Source of the DNA: DASWJZ01 sp963761005
GTDB taxonomy: Bacteria > Pseudomonadota > Alphaproteobacteria > Rhizobiales > Afifellaceae
Reading direction: 5' to 3'
Length of the DNA stretch: 64,000 nt
Assembly: GCA_963761005.1 (NCBI GenBank)
Contig: CAVXFK010000015.1
Span: 124,001 to 188,000 of the forward strand
Notes under the pieces: model-generated
The model's database searches: none
Told to the model about the DNA's origin: nothing
What the model saw: the letters and a program-made list of their open reading frames with translations, nothing else
Program-made: the position numbers and the translations under genes
In this document: piece after piece, positions 7,629 to 16,197 of the stretch
Position numbering within the stretch: position 1 is the first letter of the stretch
How the letters are laid out: the number at the start of each line of letters is the position of its first letter

Positions 7629-9030
7629 TCAGACCGAGGGGTAGCAGAAGCTGTCGGTCGAGCAGTCTCCGCCCTCTAATCGGATCTGGTGTGAGCGGTA
7701 GCCCTTCGGGAACTCGACCCAGAAGTTCTTGTCGAGGGTGATCCCGCCTTCGGCGGCCACATCGGCCTTGACCATCGCCGCCGGCACACCGTCCGGATAG
7801 AACTGGTCGTCCCAGGTCGAGTAAAGCGAGTTGGTCCAATAGACGCGTTTACAGTCGCGGGAGATTTCCACCATCTGCGGCCCGCCGGCGTAGGTCTTGC
7901 CGTTCGCGTGCTTCGTCCGCCGCGCGATCCCGCCGATATGAACCGAGCCGGCAAGCGTCGGCTTCATCGGATCGGACACATCGGTACTGGCGCATCTCTC
8001 CCGTTCCCCAGCACGAGACGTAGAGGTGCCGGTCGTCCATCGACAGGTCGATATCGGTGACCAGCGGCGGCACGGCGCCGAAACCCTGCAGGAGCGGCGG
8101 AAGCAGGTCTTTCTCAGCCGGCTCCGGCGAGATCGTTGCCGTCTTCTGGCAGTGGAATTTTCCGCCCTCGCGCCACCAGGTCCAGATCGATCCTTCCAGA
8201 TTGGTGGTGTCGACCACGACGCCGAGGAAGCCGTACTCCTTGATCGGGTCATGCGCGGGTCTCACCTCGAGCGCCATCTGGTGATTGGCGCCAAGGTCGA
8301 TCGTCTGCACGTTCTTGCGCCCGCGCAGATCCCAGAAGTGGATGCGGTGACCGTATTTATTGGAGAGCAGGTCTTCCGGCACGATGCCGTTCTCGAATTG
8401 CGGCGGCAGCCCCCATTCGCTCGACACCATGTAGTCGCGCGGAAGGTTCCACCAGAAATCGTAGTGCTTCTCCTGCAGACCTCGGTCCATTTCGTAGCGC
8501 CCGATCACCTCAAACGTCTCGCAATCCATGATGAAGATGCCGGGCGGTCCGTCGGTGCCGTCGGCACCGCCGCCGCCGAGCGTTGAGACGTAGATGCCTT
8601 CCGGTCCGCAATGGATGGTGTGCGGGCGTGAATAGCCGGTCTTGTGGAAGATTTCCTCCGGCTCGATGACCTTGTGCAGCTTGGCCTTGGTCGGCCCGCC
8701 CTTCGTATCGACGACGTAGATGCGAGACGAACGGATGCCCGGGATGATGAGATAGCGCCGCTCGAGAAAGGCATGTCCCGAGAGCGGCGACAGAGCGGAG
8801 GAACAGGCGTTCCAGCCGAAATGGTGGAACTCGTCTCCCTTGTTGGGCATCATGACCGTGTGGACGATCTTCGCGTAGGTCTTGGACTTCGGATTGACGT
8901 CGACGACCGCAAGGCCATCGGGCTGCGAGAAGTCCGGACTGAGCATCAGCGTGTAGGCATAAGTCTCGACCGGCGCCTCCATCGCCAGCTTCGCGGTTGC
9001 GTGAAATGTCGGATCGGGCCTGATCGTCAT
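7629..9030 (-). pseudogene. mtoX: methanethiol oxidase / SBP56 family, one frameshift
   Basis: SBP56-family methanethiol oxidases convert methanethiol, O2 and water to formaldehyde, H2S and H2O2. The N-terminal frame (from ATG 9030, after GGAGG) carries YTLMLSPDFSQPDGLAVVDV, HHFGWNACSSA, RPHTIHCGPEGIYVSTLGG and YVSCWGTGEMRQY. The sequence then leaves frame at 7983-7984. The frame ending at 7629 continues with DVSDPMKPTLAGSVHIGG, GGPQMVEISRD and a FYPDGVP/GGDCSTDSFCYP end. Removing one G there restores about 466 residues, the family's usual length. This is a sequence error or a very recent inactivation. Confidence 0.8.
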
Positions 9031-9160
9031 TGGTGTTTCCTCCTCATATTTATGAGCTGATTATTTGGCTTTGATTGTAGCACGCTTCGAATCTCGGACA
9101 CACCGGCGGTTCCGGTGCCCGACGCGAGACGAAGGGTGGGAGCTTTCGACTTTGCGGGCC

Positions 9161-9595
9161 TCAGCCCAACCAATATCGCGGGCCCGACCCCTGCCGCCCT
9201 GCGTGATCGGCGGGATTGGCAAGCTTGCAGCGGTCCATCGAGAGGCACCCGCAGCCGATGCATTCGGTGAGCCCGTCGCGCAGCCGCTCGAGCTCCGCGA
9301 TCCGCTGATCGATGCGCTTCTTCCAGCCGCCTGAAAGCCGCGCCCAGTCGCCGCGCGTCGGCACGCGGGCTGGCGGAAGCTTTTTGAGCTCCGCTGCGAT
9401 CTCTTCGAGCGTCAGCCCGATCTTCTGCGCGAAGACGATGAATGCGATGCGGCGCAGCACCGAGCGCGGATAGCGCCGATGTCCCGAGCCGGCGCGCTCT
9501 GATGTGATCAGCCCCTTCTCTTCATAGAAGCGGAGTGCGGAAGACGCGACGCCGCTCCGGCGTGCGACCTCGGTGATGGTGAGCACGGTTTCCAT
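9161..9595 (-). CDS. soxR: redox-sensitive transcriptional regulator SoxR (MerR family)
   Basis: The 144-residue product has an N-terminal MerR helix-turn-helix (LTITEVARRSGVASSALRFY EEKGL), a dimerisation helix, and the C-terminal cluster motif CIGCGCLSMDRC. Its four cysteines bind the [2Fe-2S] centre of SoxR. Redox-cycling compounds oxidise the cluster and switch on the target promoter. It is divergent from an SDR gene, with a matching dyad at 9630-9647 between them. ATG 9595 puts the HTH at the usual position. Confidence 0.92.
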   Translation of the reverse strand: METVLTITEVARRSGVASSALRFYEEKGLITSERAGSGHRRYPRSVLRRIAFIVFAQKIGLTLEEIAAELKKLPPARVPTRGDWARLSGGWKKRIDQRIAELERLRDGLTECIGCGCLSMDRCKLANPADHAGRQGSGPRYWLG

Positions 9596-9622
9596 GGCCA
9601 GCAGGAAAAGCACGATTCCCTC

Positions 9623-9653
9623 TTGACTTCAAGTTCACTTTAACTTGTAGCCA
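9623..9653 (+). promoter_or_regulatory. putative SoxR operator/promoter for the SDR gene
   Basis: A -35-like TTGACT (9623-9628) is followed by a perfect inverted repeat CAAGTT-N6-AACTTG (9630-9647) and a weak -10-like TAGCCA at 9648. The spacer is therefore about 19 bases. A long spacer with a central dyad is the known architecture of SoxR-activated promoters, and the E. coli soxS box also contains AAGTT/AACTT arms. The site lies between soxR and the SDR gene. Confidence 0.6.
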
Positions 9654-9683
9654 GAGAGCTCCCTTAAGGAGGAGCCTCTTGTC

Positions 9684-10397
9684 ATGCAGACGAATCTGAG
9701 CGGCCTGCGCGTCGCCGTCACCGGCGGAACCTCGGGCCTTGGGCTCGCGCTCGTGCAGCAGTTCACAGCGCGCGGGGCACGAGTCGCCTTCGTCGCGCGC
9801 ACGCCGGAAGCCGTGCAGCGCACGATCCGCGCAACCGGCGCGCACGGCATCGTCGGCGACGTTGGCGAAAAGGACGCGATCTACCCGATTGCGCTTCAGA
9901 TCACCGGTGGGCTCGGCGGGCTCGATGTCCTGATCAACAGCGCGTCGAGCCTCGGCCCCGTACCGCTCGCGCCGCTTGCCGACACCGCGTGCGAGGATTT
10001 TGCCGAGGCGCTGCAGATCAACGTCATCGCCCCGTTCCGGCTGACCAAGGCGCTCCTCGGCGCGCTCGCCGCCTCGGCGCGCGAAGGCCGTGGCGCGGTG
10101 GTCTTGAACGTCTCGAGCGACGCAGCGATCAACGCCTATCCGGGCTGGGGCGCCTACGGCGCGAGCAAGGCGGCGCTACGCCACATGACCGCGATCTGGG
10201 CGGAGGAGATGCGCGCGGAAGGCGTGCGCTTTCTCTCCGTCGATCCCGGCGACATGGACACGCCTCTCCACGCGCTCGCGGTTCCCGACGGCGACCCGGC
10301 GACGCTGAAGCGCCCGGAGGAGTCCGCCTCAGAATTGATCGATGCGATCGCAGCACTGCTGCCGGAGCGCGCCGCGCTCTCTCCGGAGGCCGCATGA
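9684..10397 (+). CDS. short-chain dehydrogenase/reductase (SDR)
   Basis: The 237-residue product is an NAD(P)-dependent oxidoreductase with the classical SDR pattern. The cofactor motif is TGGTSGLGLAL (near residue 12), followed by an NSAS motif in place of NAAG, and YGASKAALRH as the YxxxK active site (near residue 155). The substrate is unknown. It follows the putative SoxR operator, so it may be induced by redox-cycling agents. Its stop overlaps the start of the QueA-like gene by four bases. Confidence 0.88.
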   Translation: MQTNLSGLRVAVTGGTSGLGLALVQQFTARGARVAFVARTPEAVQRTIRATGAHGIVGDVGEKDAIYPIALQITGGLGGLDVLINSASSLGPVPLAPLADTACEDFAEALQINVIAPFRLTKALLGALAASAREGRGAVVLNVSSDAAINAYPGWGAYGASKAALRHMTAIWAEEMRAEGVRFLSVDPGDMDTPLHALAVPDGDPATLKRPEESASELIDAIAALLPERAALSPEAA

Positions 10398-11497
10398 TCC
10401 CAGCTTCGACTCCGGAAAGACGCGCGGCGAAGCTTCTCGCCCTCGCCGCGGACGGCACCATCCGCCACGCCGCGCGGCGGGACCTGCCGGCGCTGCTCAG
10501 GCCAGGCGATCTTGTTGTTGCTAACGATGCGGCGACGTTGCCGGCGAGCCTCCGCGGAGCACATGCCGAAAGCGGCGAGGCGATCGAGCTTCGCCTTGCG
10601 GCATGGAAGACGCTCGGCGACCCGACGCACTTCCTCGCGATCGCTTTCGGCGCCGGCGGCCATCGCACGCCGACCGAGCATCGTCCCCTTCCCCCGCGAC
10701 TGCTACGCGGCGACACGCTTGTGCTCGGGCCTTTGACGGCGATCGTCGAGGACATCCTTGGCCATTCCCGCCTCGTCGCGATCCGGTTCATCGGAACGCG
10801 GGAAGAGATCTGGACCGGGATCGCGCGGCACGGCCGGCCCATCCAATACGCGCACGTGCCGGAGCGGCTGAAACTCTGGGATGTCTGGACGGCGATCGCC
10901 GGGCCCCCGGTCGCCTTCGAGGCGCCCTCCGCCGGCTTTGCACTCGATTGGAAGATGCTCGACAGGTTCCGCGCGCGCGGCATCAACTTCGCCACGCTGA
11001 CGCTCGCCGCCGGCATCTCGTCGACCGGCGACCTGGCGCTCGACCGCCGGCTCCCCTTCGACGAGCCCTTCGTCATCCCGGAGGCGACCGCCGCGGCCAT
11101 CGCGCACACCAAGGCGGCAGGTGGCCGCGTGATCGCCATCGGCACGACGACGGTACGTGCGCTCGAAGCGGTGGCCGTCCGGCGCGGCATCGTGCGCGCC
11201 GGCGAAGGCGTCGCCACCGCGCTGATCGGCCCGCACACGCTGCTTCGAGTCGTCGACGCCATCCTCTCCGGCGTGCATGCGCCGGGCGAGAGCCACTATG
11301 AGCTGTTGCGCGCCTTCGCTAACGATGAAGCGCTCGGCAAGATCGCAGCAGCGACGGAAGCGCGCGGTTTCCGCAATCATGAATTCGGCGATTCGGTTCT
11401 GGTCGAGCGAATGCCGCGCGTCCGCCGCGAGCGTCGCGCGCAGCCGGCTCCGGTCGTCGCGAAGCGCTATTTCACCACAGCCACGATCGGCCCGTAG
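10394..11497 (+). CDS. QueA-like S-adenosylmethionine:tRNA ribosyltransferase-isomerase paralog
   Basis: The 367-residue product follows the QueA fold along its length: LRPGDLVVANDAATLPASL where QueA has GDLLVFNDTRV, PIQYAHVP, APSAGFALDWKML where QueA has APTAGLHF, TLTLAAGISS, and GGRVIAIGTTTVRALEA. QueA transfers the ribosyl moiety of SAM to preQ1 in tRNA. Several canonical residues differ here, so this may be a divergent paralog with another role. Translational coupling to the SoxR-linked SDR links it to that unit. The 3' end overlaps the convergent next gene by 31 bases. Confidence 0.75.
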   Translation: MIPASTPERRAAKLLALAADGTIRHAARRDLPALLRPGDLVVANDAATLPASLRGAHAESGEAIELRLAAWKTLGDPTHFLAIAFGAGGHRTPTEHRPLPPRLLRGDTLVLGPLTAIVEDILGHSRLVAIRFIGTREEIWTGIARHGRPIQYAHVPERLKLWDVWTAIAGPPVAFEAPSAGFALDWKMLDRFRARGINFATLTLAAGISSTGDLALDRRLPFDEPFVIPEATAAAIAHTKAAGGRVIAIGTTTVRALEAVAVRRGIVRAGEGVATALIGPHTLLRVVDAILSGVHAPGESHYELLRAFANDEALGKIAAATEARGFRNHEFGDSVLVERMPRVRRERRAQPAPVVAKRYFTTATIGP

Positions 11498-12225
11498 CCG
11501 CCGTGGCCGGGCGGATCGTCGCGGTCGAGCTCGGGCGCGAAAAGCCCGGGCGCCGATCCGCCGTCGAGGAAGAGCGCGTTCTGGCAGCCGAGCTTGTCAC
11601 GGAAGAAGCGCGCGAAGTCGTAGAAGCTCACGGCGCCCTCGCTGATCGCGAAGGTGACCTTCGTCGGGCTCACCACTCCGACGCCGTCGCGCTGCTTCAA
11701 GTCGGTCGAGCCCTCGATGAAAGCGGGATGGATATCTCCGTCGATCACGAGCATCGGACCAGACTGCGTGGCGAAGCGCGCGTCGGGCCGCGACGTCAGG
11801 AACGCCTCCGTCACGAGAATGCCCGCGGCCTTGCCGGCAACGTAGAAAACGCCGTTCGGCTTCTTGTAGAAATTCGGGATCTGGCCGGGCGAGCCGGTGA
11901 CGGTCTTGGTGTTCGCCTGGACGAGCGCCTTCCCCTCCTCCACGTAAACTCCGAGCGGGCGGAAGTTGCTGCCGTACATCCCGGCGTTCATCGCGAAGGT
12001 GAGCGTCAACCCCTTGCCCATCAGCGCGTCGGCCAGCGCATCGAAGGTCTTGTAGGGGGCGCCCCCGGAATCCTTCCAGAAGAGCCTCAAATCGTCCGTG
12101 GCGAGGTCGAAGCTGCAGACGGTGTAGTCGGCGCCTTCGAAGCTGTCGCCCCGGCACTCGGCTCGGGCCGGCGCAGCCGCGAGGAAAAGCAGGGCGGCAA
12201 CAAGAATCCTGGCGAAAGGAATCAT
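11467..12225 (-). CDS. secreted phosphodiester glycosidase domain protein (DUF2233/NAGPA-like)
   Basis: The 252-residue product has a signal peptide (IPFARILVAALLFLAAAPARA, cleavage near residue 22). The rest matches the phosphodiester glycosidase family: LTFAMNAGMYGSNFRPLGVYVEEG, ATQSGPMLVIDG and the C-terminal ALFLDGGSAPGLF. In the family, the conserved Asn and the DGG region form the active site that cleaves sugar-phosphodiester bonds. It acts in the periplasm or outside the cell. It stands alone, convergent with the QueA-like gene. Confidence 0.85.
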   Translation of the reverse strand: MIPFARILVAALLFLAAAPARAECRGDSFEGADYTVCSFDLATDDLRLFWKDSGGAPYKTFDALADALMGKGLTLTFAMNAGMYGSNFRPLGVYVEEGKALVQANTKTVTGSPGQIPNFYKKPNGVFYVAGKAAGILVTEAFLTSRPDARFATQSGPMLVIDGDIHPAFIEGSTDLKQRDGVGVVSPTKVTFAISEGAVSFYDFARFFRDKLGCQNALFLDGGSAPGLFAPELDRDDPPGHGGYGPIVAVVK

Positions 12226-12302
12226 TCATTCCGTCTACCGCATTTCTGAGCAGGATGCGTGGCTTGGGCCCGGTCAGCCACCCGCAAAAGTGCAACCCAC
12301 CG

Positions 12303-12426
12303 CCCTTATCCCGTGAGGTACGAGCACCAAAGGCGCGAGCCTCGAAGGATCGTCCCGAAGTCGCTGAGCGCGCGGCCGGGTGCTTCGAGGCTCCGCGTTC
12401 CGCGGAGCGCCTCAGCAATGAGGGGG
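12303..12426. repeat. mosaic palindromic repeat, family B
   Basis: Read on the complementary strand, it starts CCTCATTGCTGAGG, passes GCGCTCCGCGGAACGCGGAG and GCCTCGAAGC, and ends in CCTTCGAGGCTCGCGCC and a TACCTCACGGG-like end. The modules (CCTCAT-CTGAGG, GCCTCGAA) recur in the second element inside mtaB (42901-43027). The pattern recalls Bradyrhizobium-type intergenic repeats. Confidence 0.65.
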
Positions 12427-12483
12427 CTGGGTGGTTCCTAACCAGCATTGAGACGCCGGGAGCGCGTTGTTATATAGGCCCGC

Positions 12484-12642
12484 ATGGCCAAAGGACCGGC
12501 AATGTCGGCGCGCTTCGCGCCCAAAGAACGCGGAACCGCGCATTCGACCCGCGCCTTCGCGGCGCTCGGCGACCACGCGCGGCTGCCCTGGCGCTTCTTC
12601 GCGCGCCTTTTCGCCTCCGACGGCTCGCTCCTCGCCCGCTGA
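12484..12642 (+). CDS. possible 52-residue small protein upstream of leuC
   Basis: An ATG at 12484 opens a frame beginning MAKGPAMSARF and ending DGSLLAR before TGA at 12640. It is arginine- and alanine-rich and GC-rich like its neighbours. I see no good ribosome-binding site and know no homologue. It may be chance, given the high GC content. Confidence 0.2.
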   Translation: MAKGPAMSARFAPKERGTAHSTRAFAALGDHARLPWRFFARLFASDGSLLAR

Positions 12643-12705
12643 TCTTTGGCGGCGCCCGCGCCGCAAATCACGTGAGTTGAAGGAACGAGTGAAGCGAGCT
12701 TTTCG

Positions 12706-14109
12706 ATGAAACCGAGAACCCTCTACGACAAGATCTGGGACGACCACGTCGTCGACACCCGCCCGGACGGCACCTGCCTCATCTATATCGACCGCCACCT
12801 CGTGCACGAGGTGACGAGCCCGCAGGCCTTCGAGGGCCTGCGCATCGCGCACCGCAAGGTGCGCGCGCCGGAGAAGACACTCGCCGTCGTCGACCACAAC
12901 GTGCCGACCACCGACCGCACGCACGGCATCGACGATCCGGAATCGAAGCTGCAGGTCGATACGCTGGCGGCGAACGCGCGCGACTTCGGCGTCGAGTATT
13001 ACAACGAGCTCGACCGCCGCCAGGGCATCGTCCACATCATCGGCCCCGAGCAAGGCTTCACGCTGCCCGGCATGACCATCGTCTGCGGCGACAGCCACAC
13101 CTCGACGCACGGCGCCTTCGGCGCGCTCGCCGTCGGCATCGGCACGACCGAGGTCGAGCATGTGCTCGCCACGCAGACGCTGATCCAGAAGAAAGCCAAG
13201 AACATGCGCGTCTCCGTCGACGGCAAGCTCCCCGAGGGCGTCGCCGCGAAGGACGTGATCCTGGCGATCATCGGTGAGATCGGCACGGCCGGCGGCACCG
13301 GCCATGTCATCGAATACGCCGGCGACGTGATCCGCGCGCTTTCGATGGAAGGCCGGATGACGGTCTGCAACATGTCGATCGAGGGCGGCGCACGTGCCGG
13401 CATGATGGCGCCCGACGAGACCACCTACGCCTACATCAAGGATCGCCCGCGCGCCCCGAAGGGCAAGGCCTGGGACATGGCGCGCGCCTATTGGGAGACG
13501 CTCCCGACCGACGAAGGCGCGACGTTCGACCGCGAGGTCCGGCTCGACGGCGCCAGCCTGCCGCCGATCGTGACCTGGGGTTCTTCACCCGAGGACGTCG
13601 TCGCGGTGACCGGCAGCGTCCCCGACCCCGATGCAATCGACGACGAGACGCGGCGTCAATCGAAGTGGCGGGCGCTCGAATATATGGGCCTGAAGCCCGG
13701 CACGAAGATCACCGACATCAAGCTCGACCGCATCTTCATCGGCTCGTGCACCAACGGCCGGCTGGAGGACCTCCGTGCCGCCGCCAAGGTCGTCGAAGGC
13801 CGCCACGTCAACGAGAACCTCTCGGCGATGGTCGTCCCCGGCTCCGGCCTGGTGAAGGCCGCTGCCGAGGCGGAAGGGCTCGACAAGGTCTTCAAGGCCG
13901 CCGGCTTCGAGTGGCGCGAGCCGGGCTGCTCCATGTGCCTTGCCATGAACGCCGACAAGCTGAAGCCGGAGGAGCGCTGCGCCTCGACGTCGAACCGCAA
14001 TTTCGAGGGGCGCCAGGGCTACAAGGGCCGCACGCATCTGGTCTCGCCGGCGATGGCGGCCGCAGCCGCGATCGCCGGGCACTTCGTCGACATCCGCGAC
14101 TGGCGCTGA
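12706..14109 (+). CDS. leuC: 3-isopropylmalate dehydratase large subunit
   Basis: LeuC with LeuD isomerises 2-isopropylmalate to 3-isopropylmalate in leucine synthesis, using a [4Fe-4S] cluster. The 467-residue product has GDSHTSTHGAFGALAVGIGT (near residue 130), the first cluster cysteine in IGSCTNGR (near 347), and the CxxC pair in EPGCSMCLAMN (near 410). The STSNRNFEGRQG signature follows. Length is normal. Its partner leuD lies 12.6 kb downstream on the same strand. GAAGGA precedes the ATG. Confidence 0.97.
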   Translation: MKPRTLYDKIWDDHVVDTRPDGTCLIYIDRHLVHEVTSPQAFEGLRIAHRKVRAPEKTLAVVDHNVPTTDRTHGIDDPESKLQVDTLAANARDFGVEYYNELDRRQGIVHIIGPEQGFTLPGMTIVCGDSHTSTHGAFGALAVGIGTTEVEHVLATQTLIQKKAKNMRVSVDGKLPEGVAAKDVILAIIGEIGTAGGTGHVIEYAGDVIRALSMEGRMTVCNMSIEGGARAGMMAPDETTYAYIKDRPRAPKGKAWDMARAYWETLPTDEGATFDREVRLDGASLPPIVTWGSSPEDVVAVTGSVPDPDAIDDETRRQSKWRALEYMGLKPGTKITDIKLDRIFIGSCTNGRLEDLRAAAKVVEGRHVNENLSAMVVPGSGLVKAAAEAEGLDKVFKAAGFEWREPGCSMCLAMNADKLKPEERCASTSNRNFEGRQGYKGRTHLVSPAMAAAAAIAGHFVDIRDWR

Positions 14110-14172
14110 CGCCGGCTAAGCAAGGACAGTGGGCCAGAGCGGCATTCCCTCAGCCGCCCTGGCCGACCTCAC

Positions 14173-14535
14173 TCAAGACGACGGACACGCCATCGGTATG
14201 TTGTCGTTCGGGTTCGCCAGGATCCAGAAAGCGCCGGGCCGGCACTTCTGCGGGCTGTCAACCATCTCCATGTGGCCGCGGGCGGATGCCGTGCGAGCGG
14301 TCCTGATCGAGCCGGTATAGAGCGGCGCCGCGGACTGGCTCGTCCCGGACGAATTCATCGCGCCGAGGCGTTCTCCGGCCGCCGACGGTCCGGCGTTCCG
14401 ACAAGTCACGATGACCTGGTTGGGCAGCATCACGTAGCAGCCGTTGACCCCGCTTGTGGCGGCGTTGGCAGCCGAGGCGGCCATGACGACGGCACCGACC
14501 GCGCTCGCGGCGGCAAGCATCAGGATTGTCTTCAT
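14173..14535 (-). CDS. small secreted protein, unknown function
   Basis: The 120-residue product starts at ATG 14535 (after GGAGCC). A signal peptide (MKTILMLAAASAVGAVVMAA, cleavage after SAANA) precedes a mature part with four cysteines: SGVNGCYVMLPN, VTCRNAG, SPQKCRPG and IPMACPSS. Two disulphides are plausible. I do not recognise the family. It is convergent with leuC. Confidence 0.65.
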   Translation of the reverse strand: MKTILMLAAASAVGAVVMAASAANAATSGVNGCYVMLPNQVIVTCRNAGPSAAGERLGAMNSSGTSQSAAPLYTGSIRTARTASARGHMEMVDSPQKCRPGAFWILANPNDNIPMACPSS

Positions 14536-14734
14536 GTAGGTTGGCTCCAGTGGGTCGCGTCCGCGGGAAGCGCAAAAAGCGCCGCGGAGGACCATCACCC
14601 CCCGCGCAGGAACCGCCGCAGGGGCTCGGTGTTCCCGCGTCCCCGGCTTAAATCTCGGTAAGGTTGGCAACGAAGCGAAAACGCCGTTCCCGCCTGCCCT
14701 TCCATCGCTTCGGCCGCGCGGCTATCTCTCCGCC

Positions 14735-15154
14735 ATGTTTGCCGGCAAGAACCCGTGGAGCGCCCGCGAAGCGCCGACCCTCGACGATTTCGAGACGATC
14801 GCGCGCCAGGCTTTCGATGGCCTCGCGCCGGAATTCCGCGCCCTCGTCGGCGACGTGACGTTCGCCGTCGCGGAGTTCCCCGAAGACGACGTCGTCGACG
14901 AGCTCGAGGCGGAATCGCCGTTCGACATTCTCGGCCTCTTCCAGGGCGTCGGACTCACGGAAGCCTCGGCCGTTCCTGAGACCGGCGACATGCCGAACCG
15001 CATCTGGCTCTACCGCCGCCCGATCCTCGACTATTGGGCGGAGCACGAAGAGACACTTGGCGCCATCGTTACGAATGTGTTGATCCACGAGATCGGCCAC
15101 CATTTCGGCCTCTCCGACGATGACATGGAGGCGCTCGAGGAGGCTGCCGACTGA
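14735..15154 (+). CDS. metallopeptidase family protein (minimal zincin)
   Basis: The 139-residue product carries the zinc-protease motif HEIGHHFGLSDDDME near residues 121-135. The two His and the catalytic Glu of HExxH are followed by Gly and Asp at family-typical spacing. The upstream part (DDFETIARQAFDGLAPEFRA, then PNRIWLYRRPILDYW) matches small bacterial proteins annotated as metallopeptidase family. No signal peptide is seen, so it is probably cytoplasmic. Substrate unknown. Confidence 0.85.
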   Translation: MFAGKNPWSAREAPTLDDFETIARQAFDGLAPEFRALVGDVTFAVAEFPEDDVVDELEAESPFDILGLFQGVGLTEASAVPETGDMPNRIWLYRRPILDYWAEHEETLGAIVTNVLIHEIGHHFGLSDDDMEALEEAAD

Positions 15155-15245
15155 GCGGACACGGGCCTGCGCGGCGCGCATGCCAGCACAGATCGACACG
15201 CTCTTGCGACAAACCCGCGAAGCATTGACAAACATTGGAGACACT

Positions 15246-15261
15246 TTCCGCCTAGGCGGAA
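15246..15261. promoter_or_regulatory. 16-base perfect palindrome before the cytochrome b561 gene
   Basis: TTCCGCCTAGGCGGAA is a perfect palindrome 45 bases before the GTG start of the cytochrome gene and about 16 bases after a TTGACA at 15225. It has no T run, so it is not an obvious terminator. It could be an operator. Confidence 0.35.
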
Positions 15262-15305
15262 GGACGGGGGGCTGACCATCAATTCTCCGGCAAGGAGCGA
15301 ACGCA

Positions 15306-15884
15306 GTGACTGCTGCCACCATGCAAACAGCCCCGGCCGCCACCGCGCGGACCCGCTACAGCGCGGTCTCCCAGTCCTTTCACTGGCTCACCGTCGTGCT
15401 TGTTGGCGCCGCCTACCTGCTCGGCGAAGGCGGGCCCGAAAGCCGCGTCTATTCGGCGGAGCGTGCCTCGGTGCTCGGCTGGCACGAGACGATCGGCATT
15501 CTCGTCTTCGTCGTCGTCGCGCTCCGGGTTCTCTGGCGCCTCATCGACCGCGCTCCGAAGGAGCCGCCGATGCCCGCCTGGATGCATCTCGCCTCAAAGC
15601 TCACGCACTGGGCGCTTTACGCGCTCCTCGCCGCCGTGCCGCTCACCGCCATTTTCGGCGCCTGGTACGAGGGTCATCCGGTGACCTTCTTCGGGATCGG
15701 CGAGGTCGGGCCGTTCCTGACGCTGTCGCATGATTTCGGGCGCTGGATCACAGAGCTGCATACGACGCTCGGCAACCTCATCATCTGGGTCGCCGGACTG
15801 CACGCCGCCGCCGCGCTCTACCATCATTTCATCATGCGCGATTCCGTGCTTCTCTCGATGCTGCCGTTCGGGCGCAAGCAATAG
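15306..15884 (+). CDS. cytochrome b561 family protein
   Basis: The 192-residue product has four transmembrane segments with heme-ligand histidines in SQSFHWLTVVLV, LGWHETIGILV, LTHWALYALLA and the pair region ELHTTLGNLIIWVAGLHAAAAL. This is the bacterial CybB/YodB layout, a di-heme b-type quinol oxidoreductase of the inner membrane. The GTG at 15306 follows AAGGAGCG. The next gene (DUF1272) is 30 bases downstream. Confidence 0.9.
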   Translation: MTAATMQTAPAATARTRYSAVSQSFHWLTVVLVGAAYLLGEGGPESRVYSAERASVLGWHETIGILVFVVVALRVLWRLIDRAPKEPPMPAWMHLASKLTHWALYALLAAVPLTAIFGAWYEGHPVTFFGIGEVGPFLTLSHDFGRWITELHTTLGNLIIWVAGLHAAAALYHHFIMRDSVLLSMLPFGRKQ

Positions 15885-15914
15885 CGCTTCGCGCAGCCGG
15901 CGTGCGGGGAGAGC

Positions 15915-16178
15915 ATGCTTCAGCTCAGGCCGAATTGCGAATGCTGCGACCGTGACCTGCCGCCGGCATCGCGCGACGCGCGCATTTGCACGTTCGAGTG
16001 CACCTTCTGCACCGACTGCGCCGACCAGGTCTTCCACGGCGTCTGCCCGAACTGCGGCGGCAATCTCGTGCCGCGCCCGATCCGCCCGGCCGAAAAGCTC
16101 GTGAAATATCCGCCCTCGACCGAGCGCGTCTTGAAGGAGCACGGGGGGTGCCGCGAGCGCCGGATGATGACGGCCTAA
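15915..16178 (+). CDS. DUF1272 zinc-ribbon protein
   Basis: The 87-residue product contains nine cysteines arranged as CECCDRDLP, ICTFECTFCTDCAD and CPNCGGNL, typical of DUF1272. Such a pattern binds zinc. The role of the family is unknown. It lies 30 bases after the cytochrome b561 gene and may be co-transcribed with it. Confidence 0.88.
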   Translation: MLQLRPNCECCDRDLPPASRDARICTFECTFCTDCADQVFHGVCPNCGGNLVPRPIRPAEKLVKYPPSTERVLKEHGGCRERRMMTA

Positions 16179-16197
16179 ACTTCGCGATTGGACCCGG

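Larger units (their letters stand above)
12226..12705. other. 480-base gap upstream of leuC, with repeat and possible small ORF
   Basis: The gap holds a mosaic palindromic repeat (12303-12426), then a non-repeat stretch with a possible 52-codon ORF at 12484-12642, and GAAGGAACGA before leuC. I recognise no leucine attenuator: the small ORF has no run of leucine codons, and no terminator/antiterminator pair is evident. Confidence 0.4.

Noticed and set aside
12226..12705. Leucine attenuator before leuC
   Set aside because: No leader peptide with tandem leucine codons and no terminator/antiterminator pair.
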